Positions 52,401 through 55,069 are shown, numbered from the stretch's first letter. The stretch is 64,000 nt of DNA from Pomphorhynchus laevis (GCA_012934845.2 WNNJ02000334.1:45805-109804), one strand, 5' to 3'. Numbers and translations: made by a program. Notes: generated by a model from the letters alone, not told the origin.

Positions 52401-52861
52401 CAAAGGTTATATTTTAATTATTAAAATCTTATATAAGATTTTATACAATTTATATTTATATAACGATAAAATTTATAATTAACATGCAAAATAAAAATCA
52501 ATTTTTATGAATTGACTAATAAATATCATACAATGAAGTCAAATTTTAAAGTTATCATCGCATTAAAAGCTATTAAATGTATCATATTAAAAGCTTTTAA
52601 TGTATCATATTAAAGTTATCTACTTCAATTAAGTATAACGAAATAAAATCTTTTAATATATCAGTTGAAGAGTAAGCTGTTCATATTATTTAATATGCTA
52701 TAATTCCGAAAACACTGAGAGTAGTTAGCAATAAAGCAGCAATTTACCTGTCGGTGTAAAATCGTGCTATTTGCAATTTCATAAAAATAATTGAGCTTAT
52801 ATAGATAATCACGTCTTGACTGTGAAGCAATGGAATCAATTCTTGATCTTGTTGGATGCAT
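919..52861 (-). CDS. PHKA: Phosphorylase b kinase regulatory subunit alpha, gene span (16 exons, 3' part outside window)
   Basis: Regulatory alpha subunit of phosphorylase kinase, the cytosolic alpha/beta/gamma/delta complex that activates glycogen phosphorylase. Exons in order: 52861-52748, 25309-25151, 18948-18825, 17139-17047, 16985-16903, 16729-16649, 16592-16452, 14826-14668, 13939-13817, 7228-7133, 5738-5631, 5579-5366, 2749-2640, 2576-2429, 2366-2291, 995-919. Every intron is GT..AG and phases match throughout, giving about 635 residues without a stop. Signature motifs in family order: [69 protein letters not shown] and the LNRR...VQVSILA stretch point to alpha rather than beta. Family length is about 1200 residues, so about half is missing, presumably to the left. 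Exons 13-16 are less conserved than exons 2-12. Confidence 0.93.
996..2290. other. PHKA intron 15, no recognised gene
   Basis: AT-rich sequence between exons 15 and 16. Apart from the diverged direct repeat at its left end I see nothing supportable. Confidence 0.6.
2291..2366 (-). CDS. PHKA: PHKA exon 15
   Basis: Seventy-six bases: [18 protein letters not shown] and GLYGGI, aligned with '[27 protein letters not shown]'-type sequence. Donor AG|GTAAAAAT splits an Arg codon that exon 16 completes. Confidence 0.83.
2429..2576 (-). CDS. PHKA: PHKA exon 14
   Basis: Forty-nine codons plus one base. [12 protein letters not shown], then [12 protein letters not shown], corresponds to the family's 'QFYLALDNxMIVE...WRMTGxPTITF'. 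Phase joins exons 13 and 15 exactly. More diverged than exons 2-12. Confidence 0.85.
2640..2749 (-). CDS. PHKA: PHKA exon 13
   Basis: Two bases plus 36 codons. Encodes [19 protein letters not shown] and then STSMLYTL, corresponding to the family's 'LSGRP..xxGxLGTSKLY' segment. The canonical GRP is GNP and GTSK is STSM, so this part is diverged. Splice sites and phase fit exon 12. Confidence 0.85.
3690..5060 (+). pseudogene. Penelope-like element 3' remnant with GIY-YIG endonuclease domain
   Basis: Around 3966-4060 the plus strand reads [15 protein letters not shown], then [12 protein letters not shown], then DHNI and FDI after stops. This is the GIY-YIG core and following helix seen at the C-terminus of Penelope-like elements. 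An upstream segment (3770-3890, another frame) with KRKEIYIGL fits the linker after the RT. Several stops and frameshifts show it is dead. A tail beginning CTGAAGAAG at 5019 resembles other PLE ends in this window. Inside PHKA intron 12, opposite to the gene. Confidence 0.7.
4454..4593. repeat. Direct repeat of a ~38 bp unit about 100 bp apart
   Basis: GCGATCTCTACAAAC followed by (A/G)TGG..AT...ATAATGAA occurs at about 4461 and 4560. A related GCGTCTCTACAAACATAGC lies at 17409. Between 4265 and 5015 no gene was recognised. Confidence 0.5.
5366..5579 (-). CDS. PHKA: PHKA exon 12
   Basis: Seventy-one codons plus one base. Begins [14 protein letters not shown], then [13 protein letters not shown], the alpha-type sequence (beta has a different, longer insert here). 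Donor G|GTAAGTGG after MGML. Confidence 0.96.
5631..5738 (-). CDS. PHKA: PHKA exon 11
   Basis: Thirty-six codons, phase 0: [14 protein letters not shown] and [19 protein letters not shown]. The WGQSLYIL motif is diagnostic of phosphorylase kinase alpha/beta. Confidence 0.96.
5741..7132. other. PHKA intron 10, AT-rich with PLE remnants
   Basis: Mostly A+T-rich. A duplicated GTATTTTATAATATAT motif sits near 6198-6235. Two remnants of a Penelope-like 3' segment are given separately. No gene seen. Confidence 0.6.
6372..6600 (-). pseudogene. Penelope-like element fragment (RT C-terminus and downstream sequence)
   Basis: Read on the minus strand this matches, with gaps, the sequence just after the RT at 19880-20010: a segment for 'TTTATGGATGGAT', the AATATGCTTTGTAT region, ATTAGTATGTATTTGGC and so on. 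The same module is at 52005-52240 on the minus strand. A shorter decayed copy of the outer part (GTCATCAAGAAGAGCTGCTATGT) is at 6143-6165. Confidence 0.6.
7133..7228 (-). CDS. PHKA: PHKA exon 10
   Basis: Thirty-two codons, phase 0, with [17 protein letters not shown] matching the family's 'KxGxPLxPxLYxVP' segment. Separated from exon 9 by a 6.6 kb intron full of RT remnants. Confidence 0.93.
7804..10559 (-). pseudogene. R2-like RLE-type retrotransposon, long degenerate copy (family A, copy 2)
   Basis: Reads from ATG at 10559 ([10 protein letters not shown]) to a stop at 7804 through several frames. N-terminal [48 protein letters not shown] core (9611-9258): [36 protein letters not shown] and WYLNDG. 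The usual YLDD is YLND, so a catalytic Asp is lost. The C-terminal part has [36 protein letters not shown] (restriction-like endonuclease pattern) and ends with [19 protein letters not shown]. Frameshifts and stops make it inactive. Fills PHKA intron 9, same strand as the gene. Confidence 0.8.
10678..10772. repeat. Short imperfect tandem repeat
   Basis: CGTTGATT is repeated with variable spacers (GATTAGAT, TATTAGAT, TGTGT) about six times just upstream of the family A element. It may be its 5' UTR or the target sequence. Confidence 0.6.
10795..10985. repeat. AT-rich low-complexity tract
   Basis: Nearly pure A/T with TATTAATAATAT-like repeats. The 71-codon open frame here is a by-product of composition. 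Confidence 0.8.
11035..11960 (+). pseudogene. RTE/endonuclease-RT type non-LTR retrotransposon, 3' fragment
   Basis: Starts inside the RT at [19 protein letters not shown] and runs through [44 protein letters not shown] and a C-terminal LPPQPNF-like end. This order is typical of the widespread 'LLFADDVxLL...FKYLGxxxSxDG' RT family. Many stops and frame changes. 5'-truncated; inside PHKA intron 9, antisense to the gene. Confidence 0.75.
12560..13650. repeat. Possible foldback: TCAATC(A/T)-rich motifs in opposite orientation at both ends
   Basis: Left part (12575-12750) has several copies of TTTTTGCAATCAAACTCGGC and TTTTTCAATCAACTTTGGC. Right part (13510-13640) has the reverse complement, e.g. 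TCGAGATTGATTG and GATTGATTGAAAAAAAG. TATAATGTCA near 12748 is mirrored by TGACATTATA at 13607. The interior has no recognised gene. Confidence 0.4.
13607..13633. repeat. Small inverted repeat
   Basis: TGACATTATAA and its exact reverse complement separated by five bases; at the right end of the possible foldback. Confidence 0.7.
13817..13939 (-). CDS. PHKA: PHKA exon 9
   Basis: Forty-one codons, phase 0: [20 protein letters not shown] and then [21 protein letters not shown] is alpha-type. Follows PRE of exon 8 without a gap. Confidence 0.97.
13940..14667. other. PHKA intron 8, no recognised feature
   Basis: AT-rich, no coding or repeat signal that I can support. Confidence 0.6.
14668..14826 (-). 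CDS. PHKA: PHKA exon 8
   Basis: Fifty-three codons, phase 0. Contains [19 protein letters not shown] and [16 protein letters not shown], both strongly conserved alpha/beta-family segments. Acceptor TTTTGCAG; donor GTTAGC. Confidence 0.96.
14827..16451. other. PHKA intron 7, no recognised gene
   Basis: About 1.6 kb. A 72-codon plus-strand frame at 16002 has no recognisable family. Nothing else seen. Confidence 0.6.
16452..16592 (-). CDS. PHKA: PHKA exon 7
   Basis: Forty-seven codons, phase 0. Starts [16 protein letters not shown], directly continuing SVGMAK of exon 6, and ends LPRESTSK. Donor GTTATATT is weak but canonical GT. Confidence 0.94.
16649..16729 (-). CDS. PHKA: PHKA exon 6
   Basis: Twenty-seven codons, phase 0 at both ends: [12 protein letters not shown] followed by [15 protein letters not shown] occupies the acidic-site region of the glucoamylase fold; GDKTN is alpha-type (beta has GSKYN). 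Confidence 0.96.
16903..16985 (-). CDS. PHKA: PHKA exon 5
   Basis: Two bases plus 27 codons. Contains [16 protein letters not shown], a highly conserved helix of the subunit. Acceptor CACAG and donor GTAAGTTT are intact. Confidence 0.95.
17047..17139 (-). CDS. PHKA: PHKA exon 4
   Basis: Ninety-three bases: two bases finishing the split codon, 30 codons and one base. Encodes [20 protein letters not shown] and LAQMISS. QLDAT, rather than the QINAV of the beta subunit, supports alpha. Donor GTATTT. Confidence 0.94.
17140..18824. other. PHKA intron 3
   Basis: AT-rich intron holding a PLE-type tail near 17700-17850 (separate entry). No other gene recognised. Confidence 0.6.
17700..17850 (+). mobile_element. 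Penelope-like 3' tail with hairpin
   Basis: Contains CTGAAGAAG, a hairpin AGTCA-GCT-TGACT, then AACGAAACGTAATAAA. The same CTGAAGAAG-hairpin-CGAAACGT arrangement is on the minus strand at the right edge of the window (63990-63950). This is a common end structure of PLEs in arthropods; the rest of the element is not recognisable. Confidence 0.55.
18825..18948 (-). CDS. PHKA: PHKA exon 3
   Basis: Forty-one codons plus one base. Encodes [20 protein letters not shown] and LHAKYSSKT, close to the alpha-subunit sequence that precedes the GHLQLDAT motif. Donor GTAAGTG leaves one base that exon 4 completes to a Thr codon. Confidence 0.92.
18973..20010 (+). pseudogene. Penelope-like element reverse transcriptase
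   Basis: Open segments 18993-19253, 19335-19694 and 19661-19918 encode a PLE-type [15 protein letters not shown] (the 'FD..SLYTNI' motif), then [30 protein letters not shown] with intact catalytic YIDD, LDMNI, and a thumb segment [12 protein letters not shown] ending FLWMDNK. One stop after MDKIE and one frameshift near 19690 break it. No GIY-YIG domain follows. 5' end undefined. In PHKA intron 2, antisense to the gene. Confidence 0.85.
20795..22030 (-). pseudogene. CR1-group non-LTR retrotransposon, 5'-truncated (CR1-1)
   Basis: 21788-21075 encodes [31 protein letters not shown], the thumb, and a long C-terminal region with [13 protein letters not shown]-like and [12 protein letters not shown] segments. 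Upstream, out of frame, [16 protein letters not shown] extends it to about 22030. The 3' UTR has TTGATCGAGCAAAACAGCC then TTGT then GGCTAATG, a hairpin shared with other CR1 copies here, and ends in GTAATAAT. Confidence 0.85.
22589..22766. repeat. Large foldback (MITE-like) inverted repeat
   Basis: Left arm 22589-22662 (AATTATTGAAGTTGGATC ... GCTAACTTCTGTTAGCATCT) is the near-perfect reverse complement of the right arm 22695-22766, with a 32-base AT-rich spacer. A few mismatches and one-base gaps. No coding capacity. In PHKA intron 2, so the transcript could form a ~72 bp hairpin. Confidence 0.85.
22770..23990. other. PHKA intron 2 segment without recognised gene
   Basis: A 106-codon plus-strand open frame at 23476-23796 has no recognisable domain and is probably chance or a highly decayed element. 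Otherwise AT-rich intron. Confidence 0.5.
23141..23182. repeat. 21-bp tandem duplication
   Basis: TAGCTGGCTTACTACTGTGA plus A occurs twice, head to tail, without change. Confidence 0.85.
23994..24500 (+). pseudogene. Family X (L2-like) retrotransposon 3' fragment (X-a)
   Basis: Starts at the RT C-terminal segment LFANSPKSI and continues through [13 protein letters not shown]-like and AWNxLPLxVR-like sequence in shifting frames, then the element's 3' end GTGGTCATGTAAGCGTGCGC ... CACGTTAAAAAATAAATC. The same ending is seen at 28432, 32411 and 44341. 5'-truncated. Confidence 0.8.
24501..25150. other. PHKA intron 2 end, AT-rich
   Basis: No gene or element recognised apart from the palindrome at 24755. 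Confidence 0.6.
24755..24781. repeat. 27-bp palindrome
   Basis: AAGTCCTGTTAAT, one base, then its exact reverse complement. Confidence 0.9.
25151..25309 (-). CDS. PHKA: PHKA exon 2
   Basis: Fifty-three codons, phase 0 at both ends. Begins DPITGLIP and contains [15 protein letters not shown], the hallmark N-terminal motif of the alpha/beta subunits and related GH15 glucoamylase folds. Acceptor TTTAG and donor GTAATATT are intact. Confidence 0.93.
25310..26720. other. Start of PHKA intron 1, no recognised element
   Basis: AT-rich unique-looking sequence between exon 2 and the first retrotransposon of the intron. Confidence 0.6.
26725..28430 (+). pseudogene. I/Jockey-like non-LTR retrotransposon, 5' part (I-copy 1)
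   Basis: ORF1 begins [13 protein letters not shown] at 26725 and continues in several frames to a stop at 27995. It carries [29 protein letters not shown] and zinc-knuckle residues ([18 protein letters not shown]-like, CINCDG.....WSRKCK). The C-terminal segment includes [21 protein letters not shown]2 starts 33 bases later at 28028 ([23 protein letters not shown]), the start of an APE-type endonuclease, and stops matching near 28430 where family X copy X-b begins. The same two-ORF layout is seen at 60720-63290. Confidence 0.82.
28325..28431 (+). other. Decayed end of I-copy 1 endonuclease before X-b
   Basis: [14 protein letters not shown]-like frame suggests the endonuclease continues for about 30 codons before the family X 3' end. 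The continuation beyond X-b was not found. Confidence 0.45.
28450..31372 (-). pseudogene. Family X ORF2: APE endonuclease and RT
   Basis: Endonuclease (31372-30629): [58 protein letters not shown]. An internal deletion around VYRPG shifts the frame. [31 protein letters not shown], then [15 protein letters not shown] (YIDD, catalytic Asp pair kept), [13 protein letters not shown], and a C-terminal region close to X-d. Broken by at least four frameshifts. Confidence 0.82.
31384..32385 (-). pseudogene. Family X ORF1 (zinc-finger plus RRM-like region)
   Basis: The N-terminus reads [17 protein letters not shown] then [11 protein letters not shown], a C-x4-C...C-G-F-C PHD-like finger. Further on, [19 protein letters not shown] and [10 protein letters not shown], then PLLKIVFKH and [10 protein letters not shown], fit the RRM-like ORF1 domain of CR1-group elements. 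Nucleic-acid chaperone role is inferred from the family. Frames change several times. Confidence 0.7.
32411..32725 (-). mobile_element. Family X mini-copy: 5' UTR minisatellite joined to 3' end (X-c)
   Basis: 32411-32606 is the last ~195 bp of family X (same 3' end as X-b and X-d). About 38 bp upstream lies a 4 x 16 bp minisatellite identical in unit to the one in the 5' UTR of X-e (56083-56130), in the same relative orientation and followed by the same TTACAATCAATCC edge. Everything between is missing, giving a ~310 bp element with both ends. Confidence 0.6.
32644..32707. repeat. 16-bp minisatellite, 4 units
   Basis: TTGATCTGGAACTGGA repeated four times with single-base changes. The same unit occurs three times at 56083-56130. 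Confidence 0.92.
32820..33640 (-). pseudogene. CR1 RT fragment with foreign insert (CR1-2)
   Basis: Read in shifting frames: [19 protein letters not shown] (33560-33460), then an insert, then [50 protein letters not shown] and [11 protein letters not shown] with both catalytic Asp, ending soon after LCVITLK near 32830. The 5' limit is vague. The insert (separate entry) shifts the frame on its upstream side. Confidence 0.8.
33361..33452 (-). other. ~92 bp patch of family X ORF1 inside a CR1 RT
   Basis: The segment encodes [20 protein letters not shown] and ARLGHD, matching family X ORF1 (46000-45940, 55530-55430) and nothing in CR1. Immediately upstream is CR1 'SSGKC', downstream CR1 '[10 protein letters not shown]', which are adjacent in intact copies. 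Short shared bases (AACATC at the left edge, GTCGCAT/GT at the right) mark the junctions. Confidence 0.8.
33891..36899 (-). pseudogene. CR1-3 ORF2: APE endonuclease and reverse transcriptase
   Basis: Endonuclease: [31 protein letters not shown], frameshift near 36415, [64 protein letters not shown], frameshift near 35210, [58 protein letters not shown] and [11 protein letters not shown]. Catalytic residues of both enzymes are visible. Ends with the conserved [11 protein letters not shown] segment. Confidence 0.9.
36870..37939 (-). pseudogene. CR1-3 ORF1 (PHD-like finger and RRM-like domain)
   Basis: ATG at 37939 ([10 protein letters not shown]). [19 protein letters not shown] and [13 protein letters not shown] form the zinc finger. 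A frameshift near 37450 leads to [15 protein letters not shown] and on to [40 protein letters not shown] and [11 protein letters not shown] second frameshift near 36975 leads to [15 protein letters not shown]. It overlaps the start of ORF2. Similar order to the ORF1s at 40812 and 47932. Confidence 0.82.
38000..38165. repeat. GTAAGTAGTT(G)(G) tandem array
   Basis: About eight units of GTAAGTAGTTG/GG at 38064-38140. The flanking GTAATCCAATGTAGTTAATTAA appears on both sides (38011 and 38140). Lies just 5' of CR1-3; as ACTACTTACAA on the element's strand it may belong to its 5' UTR. Confidence 0.85.
38166..38700. other. Intron 1 segment without recognised gene
   Basis: AT-rich; may include the outer 5' UTR of CR1-3 (ATACATAC-like motifs). 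Nothing else supportable. Confidence 0.5.
38700..40190 (+). pseudogene. Decayed I/Jockey-like retrotransposon (I-copy 3)
   Basis: 38840-39010 in changing frames reads [24 protein letters not shown] and FPYCQRC, matching the ORF1 of the copy at 62083-63072 (FPIPVAFC, NPFMGYNLRF, YPHCNNC). 39990-40180 shows an RT N-terminal segment: [30 protein letters not shown]. The two are about 1 kb apart, so most of the element is deleted or unreadable. Confidence 0.5.
40589..40636. repeat. 16-bp perfect tandem repeat, 3 units
   Basis: CAATATAATATACATA three times without change, about 175 bp before CR1-4 ORF1. A similar CTAATATACATACAT motif precedes CR1-3. Confidence 0.92.
40812..41858 (+). CDS. CR1-4 ORF1 (intact 348 codons)
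   Basis: [13 protein letters not shown] start. Zinc finger [18 protein letters not shown] with FYCGFF, the last Cys replaced by Phe. Long Ser/Asn-rich linker. RRM-like domain: [66 protein letters not shown] stop after SELAC precedes NFRVVRSR, the usual end, so the natural ORF was slightly longer. Same strand as ORF2 at 41927; antisense to PHKA. Confidence 0.85.
   Translation: MCAKKKNVSRGRQANSGDTDNNRKFESVQVECSTSGCQIWTSVTHICDFGDDTGDGPPFYCGFFAAKQINVLVERLNQLEKILQCDGFGQVPNGSIPVNAASTECVSAECNLHKRATLANIPKSQSGSNNNRVDNDEPNVSAVPSEMAHNSQMQISRRRSSVITAQPQHESIKSSIMTPGNIQHDVGMTRSVLLRGVSKANVINSQDTPSLNSMASAYESRQVPRRREDFHNREQCLIIANVKESVAINSQARLDDDLGHLQSILSVVLHKCQDEVVKSMKIKAAFRLGKISNELRPRLLKVVFNPAEIIHIIFNGAYRLKGSSIRLLRDLSIADRLRLKEAKSELAC
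41927..42617 (+). pseudogene. CR1-4 ORF2: APE endonuclease, cut off by LTR element
   Basis: [41 protein letters not shown] and [12 protein letters not shown] are the successive APE motifs with catalytic residues kept. The coding match ends at LAFKQHVS (42617), where the Gypsy LTR begins. The last ~30 codons of the open frame are LTR sequence. No RT of this copy is found beyond the LTR element. Confidence 0.85.
42618..42817 (-). repeat. Gypsy 3' LTR
   Basis: 200-bp partner of the 5' LTR. Its outer end reads GCAACT rather than GCAACA at the CR1-4 junction. Confidence 0.9.
43020..43490 (-). pseudogene. Gypsy integrase C-terminal remnant
   Basis: [19 protein letters not shown], then [20 protein letters not shown] and HADTIRGF correspond to the C-terminal part of Gypsy integrases. 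[17 protein letters not shown] near 42900 is a typical pol end. The catalytic core is missing. Confidence 0.65.
43398..43434. repeat. Perfect 16-bp inverted repeat, 5-base loop
   Basis: ATTTCCGACGGCGGTT, loop TGATT, then the exact reverse complement. GC-rich in AT-rich surroundings, about 60 bp from the RT/integrase deletion junction of the Gypsy element. Confidence 0.93.
43496..44340 (-). pseudogene. Gypsy reverse transcriptase
   Basis: [80 protein letters not shown] (YVDD), [10 protein letters not shown] and [17 protein letters not shown] follow the standard Gypsy RT order. The start is cut by X-d at about 44341. Coding up to the deletion that removes RNase H. Confidence 0.92.
44341..46256 (-). 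mobile_element. Family X copy with internal deletion, nested in Gypsy pol (X-d)
   Basis: 3' end at 44341 (AAAATAAATCC); 5' truncated inside ORF1 near 46256. ORF1 runs to NITPSNSL and joins directly to [10 protein letters not shown] near 45936; compared with X-b about 1.8 kb (rest of ORF1, endonuclease) is missing. Splits the Gypsy frame between the protease-RT linker and SNDFGSV. Confidence 0.88.
44419..45936 (-). CDS. Family X reverse transcriptase, 505 codons uninterrupted (X-d)
   Basis: Best preserved RT of the family: [82 protein letters not shown] and [15 protein letters not shown] with the YADD catalytic pair, then [12 protein letters not shown] and a thumb/C-terminal region ending FRSHLFDT. 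In motif B the usual 'DLSAAFD' is HLSSAFD, so the conserved first Asp is His. No endonuclease is attached, so it cannot be autonomous. Confidence 0.88.
   Translation of the reverse strand: MSLPNKTSPADPLPTHILKSICLSISLFLTTLFKSSIRSRIFPLHWKSAIVRPLLKKQSLDPSFPSSYRPISLLPTLSKLLERLILIQINAYLSSSNLYPPFQSAFRSNHSTEIACIKVYNDLLISRDKALYSVLISLHLSSAFDIVDHSVLLYRLRYDYGFSSSSVAWFASNLSDHSFRVCSNPSFSPPIPIFCGVPQGLVLGPLLFSLMLGDLSPFIKPYSFKVMQYADDILIYAHAPAHRIHDIGISASNCLSSIYKRLSNLHLVLNPEKSKIMWILPRKQNISPPNVYFASSIIPIVHNLTFLGFHFDDHLSLKPFIRDKVRSSNLILRDIHRIRPLIDFRSCMSLLSSLIFPKIDYCLSLFANSPKSIILPLQRIINTAVRVLFRLRRFDHTSTYFAQLSWPTIHIRIKLCLLLVTFRLIAVGFPSFINLPFLDDTRPTSLSLRSCHTILLHVPYYSKNYGLQSFIVAASLAWNLLPLDVRCAPSFFTFKHLFRSHLFDT
46301..46650 (-). 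pseudogene. Gypsy aspartic protease region
   Basis: [12 protein letters not shown], stop, then [14 protein letters not shown]: the DTG(A) catalytic motif is present. Continues to [21 protein letters not shown] and [11 protein letters not shown], the protease-RT linker, and is then interrupted by X-d. Confidence 0.75.
46640..47683 (-). pseudogene. Gypsy gag with zinc knuckles
   Basis: ATG at 47683 ([13 protein letters not shown]), in-frame stop at 47640, then [41 protein letters not shown] and [12 protein letters not shown], the capsid-like part. A stop follows CPRC; in the same frame [14 protein letters not shown] is a canonical C-x2-C-x4-H-x4-C knuckle. Role: particle assembly and RNA binding, from the family. 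Confidence 0.82.
47703..47902 (-). repeat. Gypsy 5' LTR
   Basis: On the element's strand starts TGTTACGTAATGAC and ends ATGCAACA (if 47702 is included). A TATATATG box lies in the middle. Nearly identical to the 3' LTR. Confidence 0.9.
47932..48624 (+). pseudogene. CR1-5 ORF1 (RRM-like part)
   Basis: 47932-48258 Ser-rich region ([11 protein letters not shown]), stop, then [56 protein letters not shown] and [13 protein letters not shown], ending CVRNFRVC. Matches the RRM-like part of the ORF1s of CR1-3 and CR1-4. Overlaps ORF2 by about 28 bases. Confidence 0.82.
48597..49420 (+). pseudogene. CR1-5 APE endonuclease
   Basis: [52 protein letters not shown], then after a frameshift MSDHVTIQF. 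The GDFN motif is GDFK, losing the catalytic Asn, so this nuclease is dead independently of the frameshift. Confidence 0.85.
49919..51568 (+). pseudogene. CR1-5 reverse transcriptase
   Basis: [53 protein letters not shown], stop, [44 protein letters not shown], then [20 protein letters not shown] in the C-terminal part and [10 protein letters not shown] near the end. Stops at 50216 and 50461 and frameshifts near 51075 and 51380. Confidence 0.88.
51763..51994 (-). pseudogene. RLE-type RT C-terminal fragment (family B, copy 2)
   Basis: [20 protein letters not shown] followed by STSCGLG and [10 protein letters not shown], then after a frameshift [13 protein letters not shown]. This is the extreme C-terminus ('YxxRVxxVExGSFTPLVFSxxGGMG...LRxxIMCLRG') of an R2-like RT family. 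Related to the piece at 60106. In PHKA intron 1, same strand. Confidence 0.75.
52005..52240 (-). pseudogene. Penelope-like element fragment (RT end and downstream)
   Basis: Minus strand contains ATTTTTATGGATGGATTATA, ACTTTGTATTAGAAAAAG, ACACCAGATAATCAAATTTC and GCATGTATTTGGC in the same order as 19880-20010 plus strand. The copy extends further, to AGCGCTGCTATGATAG. Directly abuts the family B fragment. Confidence 0.65.
52748..52861 (-). CDS. PHKA: PHKA exon 1 (coding): N-terminus
   Basis: Thirty-eight codons starting [10 protein letters not shown] and ending in the motif NSTILHRQ, which matches the conserved 'TILxxQ' helix that opens the glucoamylase-like domain. In-frame stops lie directly upstream. 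Donor AG|GTAAATT in phase 0; the reading frame continues 27 kb away at 25309. Confidence 0.85.
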
Positions 52862-52911
52862 GGTAGTTTATTATTTTTCAAGCAAAACATATTCAATACA
52901 GCACGACATAT
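52862..52911 (-). promoter_or_regulatory. PHKA 5' UTR segment with short upstream ORF
   Basis: A polypyrimidine tract ending in CAG just above 52911 looks like a splice acceptor, so this may be the start of the first coding exon after a non-coding exon further upstream. An upstream ATG at 52909 opens a 12-codon ORF that ends in two TAA codons at 52873-52868. It is in frame with the main start codon, so the stops fix the PHKA start at 52861. The context ACCATG has A at -3. The upstream ORF could damp translation; this is inference. Confidence 0.55.
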
Positions 52912-53529
52912 CTGAAAGAAAAACAATAATAAAGAGCTAAAATCAAGTACAACACAGAGGATGTTTCTATTACAGAGATTCAAACTTTACCTATTGACAG
53001 CAAAATAAAGTTTAAGTTTTCTTTGAAAAATATTTAAGGCTTGTACAAATGATGGAAAAACTGCATTAGAAAAATGATTTTTATTGATACAAGAATATTA
53101 TACTTCCAAAGTAATTTTACTTAATTCAGCTCATATACTTAATGGTTGTTCGGTATTCAAGGTGGTTGTACATGGACTTTTAACTACTGGAAATGCGTTT
53201 TAGTACGACAATGTCGAAGCTTATTGAGTAGATGATCTTCCAAATAAAGCGTGCCACCTTCTTGCAAATTTGGATATTTATCAAATTATTGAACATTCTT
53301 CTGATCATTTGCAAGAATTTGAATTGATTACAAACGAGAACTACGTCATTGCTGATAATTAAATAGCAATGATTTATTGCTCAGATATGTAAAAACTATG
53401 CGATATTAAAAAAATAGTTAGATGAGTTTGATTACTATACTTGTTAAAGTGAGATGTCGGACATTTCTTAAATCAAGTCAATCATAATGCTTAGAAATGG
53501 AAACAACCGTAGTCATCTTTCAACTATCC
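52912..53529. promoter_or_regulatory. Presumed PHKA upstream/promoter region
   Basis: About 620 bp between the PHKA 5' UTR and the retrotransposon X-e. Contains no recognised element or ORF. Either the first non-coding exon and promoter lie here or transcription starts beyond the X-e insertion. Assignment is by position only. Confidence 0.35.
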
Positions 53530-55069
53530 GGAGAGGACGAACGATTGCGGATTTCCAGTGTGACGGGAATATACGATTTCGGATGGACGAGTTAAACAAG
53601 GTTGTGAGAAAAGGAGATATCGATGAGCATATGGATTTAAGTATGTGGGTAGGCAGGGGATCGGCAGGTGAGGTTTTGCTGGGAAAGGACATGAGAACAG
53701 ATGAAACTTCGGAAGGTGATACAGGGAAAAGATGAAAAAGTTTCGGAAGGATGAGGCTAGACTGGGCAGAGTGGGATAGGATGGATACCGGGGTGTGAGA
53801 GAGCAACGTGGAAACTTTAGTCTGGAGAAATGACGAATAATCATTGGCATTGATGTTGCACGGCGAAGAGGAGCGAGCAAGGATTGAGTTAAAAGTATGC
53901 CAGAGAGTCTTAGAGTTGAATGAAGTGATGATTTTATGCTGCCAGGAGTTGCATTTGGTACGTAGTAGGTTGAGATGAGACCTGCGAAGAGCAAAATAGG
54001 AATCACGGAAAGACGGAGTGATCGAGCGGAAATCACGTCTGAGAGAGCGGTGATAGACTCGAAAAGCATGGCGGAGTCGACGCTTTGAGAGTAGGCATTG
54101 GATGTCAAACCATGGGGCACGGTGCAAGCGACGGTGTGGGTGAGACTTGAAGGGCAAGAGAAGATCGAGAGTGGATGTGAGTTCAGAGTCGAAAAGAAAG
54201 GCGAGATCGTGAGGAGATGAATATGTTATTGTGGGTAATGATAGAGATGATTTGAGTAAGGCAGAGCGGAGAAGGGAGAGGTCAAGATTTCTCCAAGGGC
54301 GACGTAGGATTGTAGGTGTGTGAGGAGGGGTGTGGTTGTGAGTGAGATCAAGGGTGATAAGAAAGTGATCGGATAGACCAGGATCAGAGATGGACAGTGA
54401 GGTGTAAGCAGCAAAATGATCGGGGACAGCGATGATGTCGAGTGTACCACCAAGTATATGTGTCGGGGCAGTGGAAATTAGTTTATTATTGTAGATGGAT
54501 ATAATGTTGATGAACCGGATGCAATCCGTGGAAGAGGGGCGGTCTAGGCGGATATTGAAGTCTCCTAGAACGGTTGAAGGGATTGAGGACAAAGAAAAAT
54601 GAGAAATGAGGTCAGCGAGTTCGGTAAAAAATAAGGCAGTAGGAGCTGATGAACCAGGACGGTATACAATGGCGAGATCTAGAGTGATCAGGTTAGAATA
54701 ACGACAAGTGAGCAATTCAAAAGAGCAAGGACTGAAAGGGGGATTGATTTTGCGAAGAGACGCGGGGTGACGCGCGAATGCGACGATGCCGCCATGATTA
54801 GAGGATTTAGAAGGGCATGAGCTTAGGGGGCGGGCGGATTCGACTAGGGAGCAACCGGTAGAGAGCTGACGGCGAATGGAAAGATCGTCGGAATCTGAGT
54901 GCCAGGATTCGGTGAGGCAGAATAGATCGATGGATTGCTTGGTTAATAGGTTGAGGATGAGATCGGATTTATTGAGAATAGATCTAGTGTTGAGGAGGCC
55001 GGGGCGGAAACCTTGTGTGGTGGTGATAGGGACTAGTTGAGAAAACACATAGGGGAGATGGAGCGCCAT
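53530..55069 (-). pseudogene. Family X ORF2 N-terminal part: APE endonuclease (X-e)
   Basis: Over 500 codons open. [73 protein letters not shown] and [14 protein letters not shown]: all APE motifs with catalytic Glu, Asp-x-Asn and Ser-Asp-His. Then [17 protein letters not shown], the RT N-terminus, broken at 53530. Confidence 0.9.

Noticed and set aside
52748-52861. PHK beta subunit instead of alpha
   Set aside because: Motifs [23 protein letters not shown] and LDPLNRR with VQVSILA are alpha-type; the beta-specific insertion after the LDPxxR motif is absent.
53487-53735. Plus-strand frames rich in Arg/Glu/Gly inside family X copies (also 30935, 44606, 45278, 55349)
   Set aside because: Antisense shadows of family X ORFs caused by the purine-rich strand.
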